From Polymyxa betae (lineage: Eukaryota; Endomyxa; Phytomyxea; Plasmodiophorida; Plasmodiophoridae), in the NCBI GenBank assembly GCA_003693705.1, contig RBZT01000635.1:1-64000 (forward strand): 64,000 nt of DNA. The letters are read 5' to 3'. This document shows, in pieces, positions 43,401-53,764 of this stretch. The notes beneath the pieces are model-generated. The model had not been told where the DNA came from. It made no database searches and saw only the letters and a program-made list of their open reading frames with translations. How positions within the stretch are numbered: the stretch's first letter is position 1; each line of letters starts with the position of its first letter. A program made the translations under genes and the position numbers.

Positions 43401-46074
43401 CCTGGATCTTGGGTCAAATACCCATGATCTGAACAGATACCGCAAAGCATGTACAATACGACATTTTTGGTCTCATCAAACTGAACACCTAGTCATTACA
43501 AATCAGCACGATTGACGAGTAAGATAAATGCAAACGACAAAAATAGGAAAACGAAGTCGTGACAAAAAAAAACTGGAATTTTTCGCCTCAAAAGATGGAA
43601 AGACTGACAGGCAGAGCGGAAAATATCACGAACGAAAAGGAACGGTGCCGAATTGTTCATCGCTTGTGGAATGATGCGACGGAACAAATAACGATTCCTG
43701 AAGCCGGCGTCTTGCCAGAGGATCTGTGCCTGCCCAAATATGTCCATATCCGGATCTAAGCAGCTTGTGAAAAGATGACAGAATCGGAGTCAACGGCTTA
43801 CTTTGCAGATCGAATAGTAGGCGGACGACCTCAGAATGGGAGAAGATGTTGCAGGGAACAATCCCAAGGCGTTGGCCGTCGCTGCCGATCATATCGACGA
43901 ATTTGCGAACTTGGTTGAGTTGGAAGTGGACTTCGTTCAGCTGCATGATTTGTTAAAAATAAGAGGAACGCAAACGCAAAACTGATAAAACGAGAAAAGT
44001 TTGAGAGGACAAAGTTTGTTGAAACAGAAACTGAGATGTTAAAGATTTCACACGTACATGACTAACAGAGAACTCACCGGGGACCATCAGGCGATCAAAA
44101 CGCGTTTGACAGTTTTGCAATCGTTGATTAATCCATTCGGTAATCTGTAAAATTAAATAGGAGCGACGACAAACAACATTAGAAAGCGGACCTGTCGGCG
44201 CTCAGAATCGGATTGCAATGAGGCGACGTATTCCTTGATAAGATAGGTGAGACCCAAACGAAACAAACAGTTCAGGAGCGAAGCGCGATGATCTTCAGCC
44301 ACATCTCGGTCGTGAACAATTCCGTGTTTGAACAGCGTTTGAAACGACATTTCGGGATCGCGCAGCATCTGTCAAGCAAATTAACTCCTAATGACAACGA
44401 CAACAACAACAGAGTTGAACTGAAATAATTGATAACTGATTTACTTCGATACAATTCGACATGAACTTCCTCATAATCTGTTCAGATTCGGAAATATGCT
44501 GGAACTTGGCCTGCACAACCTGGCCGTGCTCTCCAACAGCCAGACATGACATCTCCATACAGTTGATACTGGAATAAGGCGACGCCAGACCGCAAACAAT
44601 CGTCCCTTCCCAAGACTCATTCAGCCGAACGGAAACCTTGGCCGATTCCGATGATACTGAAGACAGCCTTTGATCAACCTACATAAATAATCAGAAACCC
44701 GGAAGGAAGTTCAAATCGAAATCGCAAATAGCCAGAAAAGCCAGACAAAAGACGAAAATGTGAAACACGAGAAAAGGCGAAAAATCAATTGAAAAATTCA
44801 ACGACTTTTTGAGAAAATCGACAAAGCAACCTTAACGACAGTCAGGTGGTTAGAATTAGAGCCGCCAGTAACGATAGCGAAGTCGTGAGTGTGCGAATCG
44901 GTGGGCCAATCACGTCCAGATCCAAGATACTGGCAGAGTCGGGACTCGGATCCATCCAGGCGAACCGATCGGATCGGCGATAGCGCCATCGACGCCTTCG
45001 ATAGCGCGAACACCACCGCAGTACAGCTCGGCCGGTCCGAACGAGCAACCAGCGAGTTCTTCTGCCGCTTGCTGGCCGGCGGTGTCGTACTGGGCCCGTA
45101 TACCAATAGCACCAAACCTAAAGCCATCGTTTGAGAAGCGCAGGCGAATCAGAGGTTGGTAGTACCGTGGAACAGGCCGATATCGTAGGCAATGTGAGTG
45201 ACGGTGCCGTCCGACGCCGATTGCAGCTTGCGAACCGAATCGCTGCCGATCTTCCAGGAGAACACTGAACCGTCCGAGCAGCCGATCAGCATCGTATTAA
45301 GTTCCGCGACGAACTCCAAACACGAGATGGCGCCTCTGCTTCCACATCGGGCCAACGCTCTGTGCCACACAACGCAGTATCACCGATCGAAATTCCAGCA
45401 CGACTGAAGGCAATGCAATGCGTACACAATCTCGTGCGAGGCAGTTTGATAGCCGTGAAGAAGAGCGAGGCTGTTATCTTCCAGAGCCAAACACAGGGCG
45501 GTATTGTCGCCGATGTCGTCATGGTTGATAGCCGTCATTCCAATCACCTTGATCTGAAGCCGGCCACGGCTGTCATACTGGTCGTTCGCCGGATGCACGA
45601 AAAACAGTTCACCGCTGAGCAATGACTCAATACGATTTCGCACCCAATATCAATGCAGAATGATCCCGAAATGGGTGCCGCAAATTTTGCAGAATCAGAA
45701 CGAGACCGAGGCTCTCATACGAGAAAAGAAAAATCAAACGCAGTGATATATTGAAGCCAATAAGAAGCCCCCAAAAAAAAACAAGATTGTTATCATATCG
45801 ACCTAGATAAACTGACAGCTATTCGATAGCTTTTATCGATGTAGCATTCGCAGGCACAAATAATGTCGCTGTCAAAGCGACGGCGACCCTGCGCCTGGCC
45901 TTTTTTTACAATAATCAAGGACGAGCCGTCAACAATCCAGAACAGCGGCTGAAAACGATCGGCTCCGCCGAACACATTCTTGGTCCAGGTGTTGTCTGCG
46001 CCGTCGACCAGGCTGGCCTCCAGCAAGCGAACCGTTTCTGTCGTCCTGCTGAAGGGATTGCCCTCGTCCAGCAT
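40413..46074 (-). CDS. AHCTF1: ELYS/AHCTF1-like nucleoporin
   Basis: I read this as one long many-exon gene. The 5' exons (about 46074-44800) have beta-propeller character ('QPLFWIVDGSSLIIVKKG', 'ISCLEFVAELNTMLIGCSDGSVFSW'). Helical exons follow: 'LLNCLFRLGLTYLIKEYV', 'ITEWINQRLQNCQTRFDRLMVP', 'LNEVHFQLNQVRKFVDMI', 'VVLYMLCGICSDHGYLTQD', 'KYFETLKPCTPYLDAFFVWF', 'VLCALPLKQTQIEQL' and 'GADALILCDLYRSRYDAALS'. Order and spacing match the ELYS domain, e.g. the human 'ALRYIQTMKP' and 'DLLKLPFTDTEQE' regions. A disordered acidic tail with a 48-bp repeat ends 'YNLRPRMSRFGK'. ELYS seeds pore assembly on chromatin and recruits the Nup107 complex. Several splice sites in the tail (42.3-40.8 kb) are uncertain, and the tail could be a separate gene. 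Confidence 0.65.
40513..40752 (-). repeat. Coding minisatellite, 48-bp unit
   Basis: Five copies of a 48-bp unit begin at 40513, 40561, 40609, 40657 and 40705. Each encodes 16 residues of the type EEEQPSVNEGDEQAED. The copies differ by a few bases, some silent, and the frame is kept. The array lies in the acidic C-terminal exon of the ELYS-like gene. Confidence 0.92.
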
Positions 46075-46465
46075 TTGTTAGAACGAATTCACCACGGACA
46101 TATAAATGTGATAGTGAGCCCTGCCTGGCCCCGTTCCTCTCAAAGTCTTCTAAACAGATTGTGAGATCCAACTAGAGACTCACTACCTAATACGTACAGT
46201 AAACTATTAATATGCTACTCGTGCTTTATTCTAATGACGATTTCAGAGGCTGGTGTTGGTTTTGTAGATTGAGTCTCGAAACCTTGGATTTTTATGTACT
46301 CGGGTTGTAGAGCTGAATAGCAGGGTTGAGAACAAGAATCTTAGGCAACGAAATTCACCGAGGTGCAGTTCCTTGGGTCTACTTTTAGCCAGAATTTGAG
46401 CCGTGCGAATTCTGCCAAAATCAGTTATGGTTGGCAAAGACCGATGCTGTCTTTGGTTAAGCAAG

Positions 46466-47076
46466 ATGGCAACGATCGCTTTCGTCTTTCTGCTGATCAT
46501 CGCCGACGACATCGTCATTGCAACGCCTTCAGAATCCAGCACAGGGATCGCAGATCTGCTCGAATCGACCAACCCGCTTTCAATAAATAGTAAAGATAGC
46601 AGTTCTGGTCGCCATTTAAATTTGGAATAGCGGCGCTGGCACGGTATTAAGACGGCGAGCTTGCAACTCCAAATCGAATTGTTGCTGCGAGTCGGGCGAA
46701 GCGTGTTGCACGGTGCATCGTGGAGCAACGCAGACATGAGAGCTTCTCCCTGGTGTAGTAATCTGTTCCTGTATGGTGGTTGCTGTAATCGCATCGCCAA
46801 CGATATTGTTGGATCCCTGAGCGTTTGCCCCGTTTGCAGTGCTGCCGGGAATGTCCTGCGTGTTTTACGGCAGAAGTGATCGTCGACAACTGTTTTATAA
46901 CCGGAAGAGCACCATCCATCAACTGGCACGAAGCCGATCCTGTCTTTCCCTCAAATGCCACGATTAATTTGAAAGAGCATGCTGCTGCGCCGTTGATCGA
47001 GGCCACTGGTGGCCGCGTCTCAAACCCCTCATTGTACAGATCAGACCGCTCGGAGAGTTCAATGTTCAATAATTGA
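46466..47076 (+). CDS. Possible secreted cysteine-containing protein (strand contested)
   Basis: Proposed plus-strand model. The ATG at 46466 gives a signal peptide (MATIAFVFLLIIADDIVIA). Removing about 46609-46652 joins 'NSKDSSS' to 'DGELATPNRIVAAS'. Removing about 46761-46847 joins 'RRHESFSL' to 'CCRECPACFTAEVIVDN', which reads on to a stop at 47076. No family is recognised. A competing minus-strand model, spliced across about 46909-46864, also gives a coherent protein ('QLMDGALPDIPGSTANGAN', stop at 46616). Only one is likely real; I slightly favour plus because of the signal peptide. Confidence 0.35.
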
Positions 47077-47641
47077 TTCGCATCGCGCTTGCCCTTCTGG
47101 CGTTTAAGATGGCTCAGTCGACTGGTAAATGAATTGGAAAGTCGAGATGCTGGCAGTTAAAATACCAAGAGAGGTCTCCAGCAAACACATGGCTTGCAAC
47201 GAATAGAAAGCGAATAGGATGCGACATTCGCTACAAACAAAATCGCAATGTAGTGTATCAACTTAGAAAGAGCCCGGTTGCAGCAACAGCATCGGCGTAA
47301 TATGAGAAGCTGAAAAACAAACCAGATGCAAAGCCAGTCTGGTCATTTCGCTAATTTCTACAATAATTATATCGATATAAATAAGCTTTAGTCATGATTG
47401 TGATGGTTTGAATGAATCGAATGTTGAAAATCTGATTCAACTCCTTTCAAAAATTTCTTAATGCCGAGTAACAAATCCCAAAGCACGACGGCTTGGAGAT
47501 GGGAATCCCCAAGCAAGTGAAATCGATGGCCAATCTTCATATCAAACAAACAAACCTGACAAGAAAGGAACGCGAGCATCTCCATTGCCATTGAAGAAAG
47601 ACATTTGCCGCGCTCGATAAGCATGGTGCGGTAACGTATCC
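47077..47641. other. Uncertain stretch upstream of uS9m
   Basis: Mostly non-coding by eye. A minus-strand hydrophobic frame near 47320-47110 ('LFAFYSLQAMCLLETSLG') could be an exon of the contested minus-strand locus. No RNA gene seen. Confidence 0.3.
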
Positions 47642-47680
47642 ATGAGGGTTGCGCCATTGTGGTCACATTTCGACTTGGTG

Positions 47681-49178
47681 ATGATGATAATACGGCGGCC
47701 ATCTTTGCTGTTTTTCCGACAATGGCCCAGAGCCTTGTCAATCACAACTAAACAGGGTCCTGGCAGTTGGCCTGGCTCAGAGCCCGGGTCTAATTCTAAA
47801 TTGTCGCCTCATGAACAGTTAATCCAGTCGCTGAGGTCGTCATTACAAGCGTCGGACCCTAACGCCTTCAACAGTAACCCGACCTCTTCCGAGAAACGCC
47901 CTGCTAGGTCTAGACCGCTCAATAAACAGTTTAATACATTGACATGCAATAGCTTATTTGGAGGATTTTATAACGGGAGTTTGAGCGACGATCCCGAAGA
48001 CCGCTCTGTTTTGGAGCAGCTTCGCAAACTCGAAGCACAGTACAAAAACTGGGGACAAACAGACAAAGCGATCCAGGTCAGTCTGTTGAACTTGCCTAAT
48101 TTTACCTCAAATGCTTTTTCAGATTGGGAAGGAGATTGTACAAGTTGAAGCTTCAAGCCGCCAGCGCAGAGCCCTTCGGTTTGGCTCAGGAAGGCCTCCT
48201 TCTTCCACATTCTCCAAACCGCCGTCTGGCCCATTAGGATCTGACATTCGGGTTGAATCGACAGGTTGCCTCACGATTCGCGATACATTCTGAGCTGAGA
48301 GATTCTAGGCGTCAATGAACTAATTCGTGAAGGATATTCGGAAGAAGAGGCGTTGAAGAAGGCTGTCGAGAACGCTGCAGCGAAATCGTCTTGGGTTTTC
48401 GGTGAACTCTTGCCTTCTTAGTACTGGTGTTTCATCATATTGAATTTCTTTAGGCTCGTTGGATCCGGAAAGACGTTCCCGCTGGGAAAGCATTCGACAG
48501 AAAGTGTTAAGTGGAGAGATCGATTTTGATAACGATCAAGATGAGATGGTGTCCAAATTGAAGCCATATCTACTGGAGGGTGCAGACATCAGCGATCAGG
48601 AAGTAAGTGGAACTGAAAAAGCCGGTTCCCGTAAACAAATCCAACCCCAAGAACGCCAACGAATCGTCGATGAACTGGGTCGAGCATACGGGACAGGTGC
48701 TTGTCAACGAGAATGTTAAAACTCAGGCAACTCATTAGTGCTGTTAGGCCGTCGTAAGACTTCTATTGCCCGGGTCTGGCTAACACCAAGCAAGGAGAAA
48801 AACGAAGGTATTCGAATGACAATCAATGGGCGTAACTATTTGGAATACTTCACTCGGATTGAGCATCGGTATACGCTTTTTGAGCCCCTGCTCGCTACGG
48901 GGACGTATGGGCAATTTAACATTCGCGCAACAGCAAAAGGTAGCATGATACTATAAAGAAAGTTGATACAGTTTAATAACTAACTTGAAGGTGGTGGTTT
49001 ATCCGGTCAAGCCGGAGCTATTCGCTTGGGCGTTGCTCGAGCTCTCCAAAACTTCAACCCCGATCACCGACCTGTTCTGAAAGAAGGCAAACTGCTTACA
49101 AGAGACTCGCGAATGGTTGAGCGTAAGAAGGCTGGTAAGCGCAAAGCTCGCGCTAGCTTCCCCTATGTGAAGCGATGA
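47681..49178 (+). CDS. MRPS9: Mitochondrial small-subunit ribosomal protein uS9m
   Basis: Several exons. The ATG at 47681 gives a typical matrix presequence ([19 protein letters not shown]); the ATG at 47642 is in frame upstream. A long N-terminal extension ('[18 protein letters not shown]', '[18 protein letters not shown]', '[15 protein letters not shown]') precedes the uS9 core: '[14 protein letters not shown]', '[13 protein letters not shown]', '[29 protein letters not shown]' (quoted in parts) and the basic end '[17 protein letters not shown]'. The C-terminal KR tail reaches the ribosomal P site in bacterial S9. The exon structure between 48.07 and 48.45 kb is the least clear part. Confidence 0.9.
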
Positions 49179-49453
49179 ATGATTGGCTCCGGGTTGACCG
49201 CATCTGGTTCGCTGTTCTACAATCTCATAAACGAACCCAGAAATTCACTGGAGTCAACTGGTGTGCAGTCGGAAGTGGCTTGTCTAAGGGAAGGGACCAG
49301 ACGTAATGTTCATTATTCCGCCTGTATGATTCATGGCGCCAAGTTGACTCACGTTGTGGCACCACCGGTCTTCAGGTGAATTCGTTGGTCCCCTTTCGTC
49401 ATTATACTGTTTGAATTATTGTTTGGAAGCGGTTTTTCATCTCGAACTGACAC

Positions 49454-50002
49454 ATGGAACCGATTATATTACCTTCTACTGTCAAAGTCAATTCTTATTT
49501 CCTACCGACATCATCTCCCGTGCCGACGCAGCCGATCGTTTTCGAGCAATCTGTGTTCAAGCCGGTGATTCGAAGAAGTCACCGATCCTTACCACGTGGG
49601 ATCATTTCACCAAAACCCATCCACTCGAATCGATCAAGAACGTTCACGTCTGGCCAAACAATGTTCGGCAGCACGGCTTCTAGATCAAGCAACCAGCCGC
49701 AACCGCAACAACATCCAGATCAGAAGAAGAAGATTACCTGCCCGATATGCCATAAGGTGTTCACGAGGCACTTCTCTCTGAAAATGCATTCCTATCTTCA
49801 CCAGAAAACACTCCCGTTTCAATGTCAATATTGTGAGAAGCAATTCACCACAGCTCGACACAGGGATACGCATGCACGAGTACATACTGGTGAGAGGCCG
49901 TACGTCTGCGATTATCCAGGATGCTCTTCAGCATTCACGGTGAAAAGCTCGTTAAGAAGGCATCAGCTCACTTGCATCTACAAACCTGATCATCAGTCGT
50001 GA
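49454..50002 (+). CDS. Three-finger C2H2 zinc-finger protein
   Basis: Single exon of 182 residues. The N-terminal 90 residues are Ser/Pro/Gln-rich and disordered. Three C2H2 fingers follow: 'CPICHKVFTRHFSLKMHSYLH', then 'CQYCEKQFTTARHRDTHARVH' joined by the linker 'TGERPY' to 'CDYPGCSSAFTVKSSLRRHQ'. (Fingers are cited by their Cys and His positions at about residues 95-117, 123-143 and 151-173.) The conserved TGERP linker points to sequence-specific DNA binding. It is probably a transcription factor of unknown targets. Confidence 0.85.
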   Translation: MEPIILPSTVKVNSYFLPTSSPVPTQPIVFEQSVFKPVIRRSHRSLPRGIISPKPIHSNRSRTFTSGQTMFGSTASRSSNQPQPQQHPDQKKKITCPICHKVFTRHFSLKMHSYLHQKTLPFQCQYCEKQFTTARHRDTHARVHTGERPYVCDYPGCSSAFTVKSSLRRHQLTCIYKPDHQS

Positions 50003-50131
50003 AGATTTGACATCTCATAGCCTTGACATCTCACAACCATTCACCTACAATGGACAAACAGTTTAAATATCTTGATCGTATCGCGCTTCAGGTTTCGAAA
50101 GCGTGCATTTCCCTATTATATAAACAGTTAT
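50003..50131. other. Intergenic, nothing recognised
   Basis: Short 3' flank between the zinc-finger gene and the possible minus-strand gene ending at 50132. Confidence 0.4.
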
Positions 50132-50720
50132 CTACAGATATTTCTGGATAGCCTTCAACAAACTCGTCTCTGACCAGTGCAAAGTAATGTCAGACCTTAG
50201 AATCATCATGGAAACCGTCAAACGTTTAGTTGATAACTCTGTAGCTAACCTCGATAGAGCGGCCCCAACTCTGGGGTCTTGATGGTATTGAAGTTTCGTA
50301 AACGAGGGAATCCCAAATTCGATTATCGCACATCTTAGCAATTTGCAACTCTGTGCTGAAATCCGGAAATCTCAAATCGCCCGCCGATTTTGCCAGAATA
50401 GAATTGGTAAGAATAAGCGGTGCTCTCAGCATAGTCCAAAATAATCATACGAAACATCATACAAAACTAAGAAGAATAAGTGATTCTTTCTCTAATTAAA
50501 TCTTCTGTTGACTTTTACAAGTTGTCGGGCATCGTTTCATCGGGAGCTAAAAGAAGTCACAAATTCCCTGAATCAAATCATGAGGATGATACAAGGTCCA
50601 AATGAACACACTTTGTCGTATTTACCTAAGCCCAGCCGCTTTTATTATACGTAATTGCATACAGTAATCTTGTCTTGAAAAGGAATTGAATTGTACGTTC
50701 ATCATCAATAAAGCTTGGAC
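50132..50720 (-). CDS. Possible small unrecognised gene
   Basis: A minus-strand frame ends at 50132 with convincing protein character ('GAALSRLATELSTKRLTVSM', then 'RSDITLHWSETSLLKAIQ'). Upstream minus frames near 50450-50340 ('IILDYAESTAYSYQFYSGK') and near 50710-50630 ('NVQFNSFSRQDYCMQLRI') could be its exons, with introns ending at 'gattcag' and 'cttcttag'. I could not join all of them in one frame. No family recognised. It would be divergent from the threonyl-tRNA synthetase gene. Confidence 0.3.
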
Positions 50721-50920
50721 ACAGAGAAAAAAATTATTTGCAGCAGCTGAGCGATTCGAAATGAGCTGAAAGAAAAAACATTACTTTCCGGTCATTCATG
50801 CATCCATAGAGATGGAAATGTCCACAGTCCAAACTCATGACAAAAGGCCGCGCGCAATGTGATGCATTCCGAAGGGTTCGCAACAAGCAGTCAAACCTCA
50901 ATTCCATTATCATTGTCACC

Positions 50921-53638
50921 ATGGTTGTCGACATGTTCGCTGAACCGGCCTATGCTGCCCATCGTATGAAATTATTCGATATGATTTATGAACGCCAGCA
51001 AGCTCAAGCTCGCGAACAAAATGGTATTCTTACTTGCCTTTTGCTATGTCTTTTGTTTGGCATTTTGTCGCCCAAGTGTTTTCCATCAAGCAAACTCAGG
51101 CTGTTCTCAGTTCCTATCACCATTACTCTTCCGGATGGAAAGACGATGGATGGCGTCGCTGGAGTCACCACTCCTCTTGATATTGCCGAGAAGATTGCAA
51201 CTTCTTTAGCCAAAGTAAGGTAAATGCTTCTGAATGCTGACTTGCACTTATTGCGATAAAACAGTCGGTTATCGTGGCTAAAGCCAACGATTTGCTCTGG
51301 GATCTCACCCGTCCACTTGAATCCAACTGCAAGCTTGAATTTTTCAAATTTGATAGTGCTGAGGGTAATCATGTGTGATGTCCTCATGTAGTTTAATCAG
51401 GCTTTAACCTTTTCTCAGGAAAAAAAGTGTTCTGGCATTCAAGCGCACACATTCTTGGTGAAGCGCTGGAATTCCGTTTCAAAGATGGACGTCTCTGTAT
51501 CGGGCCGCCCATTGAATCTGGTGGCTTCTATTACGATATTGCCCTTCCAGACGATCAATCTGTCGTCCCGAACGATTTCAAGTAAGGACTTATGTTTGTC
51601 TTTTGTATCAATGCCGACCATTGATTAGAGATCTGGAAACTTTCATTTCCAATAAGGTTGTAAAAGAGAAACAGCCATTCCAGCGTATCGTTCTGACCAA
51701 AGAAGAAGCTTTGGAAATGTTTAAATTTAATCCATTTAAAGTCGAAATCATCAGCGATAAGGTTCCGGATGGCGAAACGTACGTTGCCTGCAATTCTATG
51801 TCGCTTATCTTTATCAAGTTGTGTGTTTGCAGGTGCACTGCCTATCGCTGTGGTCCTCTAATCGATCTTTGCAAGGGCCCACACATTCCTCATACTGGCC
51901 TTGTGAAGGCGTTCCGTGTTCATAAGAATTCATCGGCTTACTGGAAAGGGCAACAGGATAAGGCTTCGGTGAGTTAATTACTCATAACTATTTCATTTTC
52001 GTTAGCAAAATTTTTTCTTTCTATGATTGTTGCTGTCATGGTGCTCATTTCTGCTTTAGCTGCAACGTGTGTACGGTATCTCGTTCCAAAGTGCAAAAGA
52101 GCTCAAAGAATGGGAGCATTTGCAGAAGCTTGCTGCTGATCGTGATCACCGTAAGATTGGCCGTGAACAGCGTCTATTTTTCTTCAATGAACTCTCTCCT
52201 GGTTCATGCTTCTTCCTTCCTCACGGTACTAGAATCTATAACAGGCTGATGGATTTCATCCGTCAACAATATTGGAAGAGAGGATACTCTGAGGTTAATA
52301 TCCAGTTCAGATTCACTTTTCAAAGTGTGATATTTCGCTTAGGTTATCACTCCCAATGTCTTTAATGTTGATCTATGGAAGACTTCGGGGCACTATGCTC
52401 ACTATCACGAGCATATGTTCAATTTTCAGGCCGACAACAAAGAATACGCCTTGAAGCCGATGAACTGTCCCGGGCATTGTTTGATGTTCGCTCACGAGCC
52501 ACGATCGTATAAGGATCTTCCTATTCGTTTTGCTGATTTTGGTGTCCTGCATCGTAACGAGTTCGCCGGAGCTTTATCGGGTAGCCACGATAAATAATGT
52601 AACAATCGTTTGTCTGAGTCTCGCAGGATTGACTCGTGTTCGCCGATTTCAACAAGATGATGCCCATATCTTCTGCCGCTTTGACCAAATCCAGCAGGAG
52701 GTTTGGTTGTAGCGATTCGTCGATGCACATCATACTGATGATATGTTAGGTTTCCGGTGTCTTGGATATGTTAAAGGAGTGCTATGGCATTTTCGGATTT
52801 GAATTCCGATTGGCTTTGTCTACCCGTCCTGAGAAGGCAATGGGAGAACAGAGCGTCTGGGATGAAGCTGAAAATGCTTTGAGGAACTCTTTGGTTCAGT
52901 TTGCTGGAGATGTAACATCCTCTCAATTCACATCAATTATGCAGACTCTGACTTATGGATTAGAACTGGCAATACAATCATGGCGATGGAGCTTTCTATG
53001 GACCCAAGATTGATATTGAAGTCACTGATGCATTAAAGCGACACCATCAATGTGCTACCATCCAGCTTGATTTTCAAATGCCTTTGAAGTTCAACTTGGA
53101 GTACGATACGGATGCCAATGAGAAGCCTCGTCCTGTCATTATTCATCGGGCTATTCTCGGTTCTGTCGAGCGTTTCATGGCTATTATGACTGAACACACC
53201 GGAGGATTTTGGCCATTTTGGTTATCTCCTCGCCAGTGTATCGTGATTCCGTTGGCTGAGGTGCTTCTTCTTGTGTTATAGTTGATGGTTCTGATTTATC
53301 TTTAGAAATTCGGTGAGTATGCCAGCGAAATCTGTAATCAAATCCATGATGCTGGTTTCTATTGTGATGTGGATCGTTCTCGTCTGCAATTTAAAAAGAA
53401 GATCGCATTGGCTGCCTCCTCGTCGGCTAATGAGAACGCAGAAAAGGGTGCTATGGTCACTCGTTACAATTTCATCCTGGTGGTCGGAGCTGATGAAGTT
53501 GAACATGGCACTGCTGATGTTCGTACACCCAGTAGTCCAAAGTCTAAAAAGATGGCCATCGCTGACATCATCTCTATGTTCAAACTTCTTAACGAATCGC
53601 ATGCTGGGCCAGAAGCAGAATTGCAACACTTGCTGTGA
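50921..53638 (+). CDS. TARS1: Cytosolic threonyl-tRNA synthetase
   Basis: About ten short-intron exons. A TGS domain comes first ('[20 protein letters not shown]', '[19 protein letters not shown]'). The second additional/editing domain has '[15 protein letters not shown]' with the HxxxH metal motif and '[19 protein letters not shown]'. The catalytic core has 'LQRVYGISF', 'GSCFFLPHG', '[20 protein letters not shown]' and motif 2 '[17 protein letters not shown]'. Motif 3 is '[20 protein letters not shown]', then 'WPFWLSPRQ' and the anticodon-binding domain. The start at 50921 sits in a good context (caccATGG); 50837 is an in-frame alternative. An insertion '[11 protein letters not shown]' lies just before the conserved 'RYNFILVVG'. 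Confidence 0.96.
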
Positions 53639-53764
53639 TTTGCCATTGTCTAAGTCGATTGAATTTAAACAGCCCAATTTCTCCGAAAATCTGTTAGTTT
53701 TCCATACGTAGGTAGGAAATAACTCATTTAGTCACATACGGTCACAAGCCCATGTCGTGAACCT

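Noticed and set aside
47388-47745. Minus-strand frame upstream of uS9m
   Set aside because: Partly antisense to the uS9m presequence and without an ATG in a good place.
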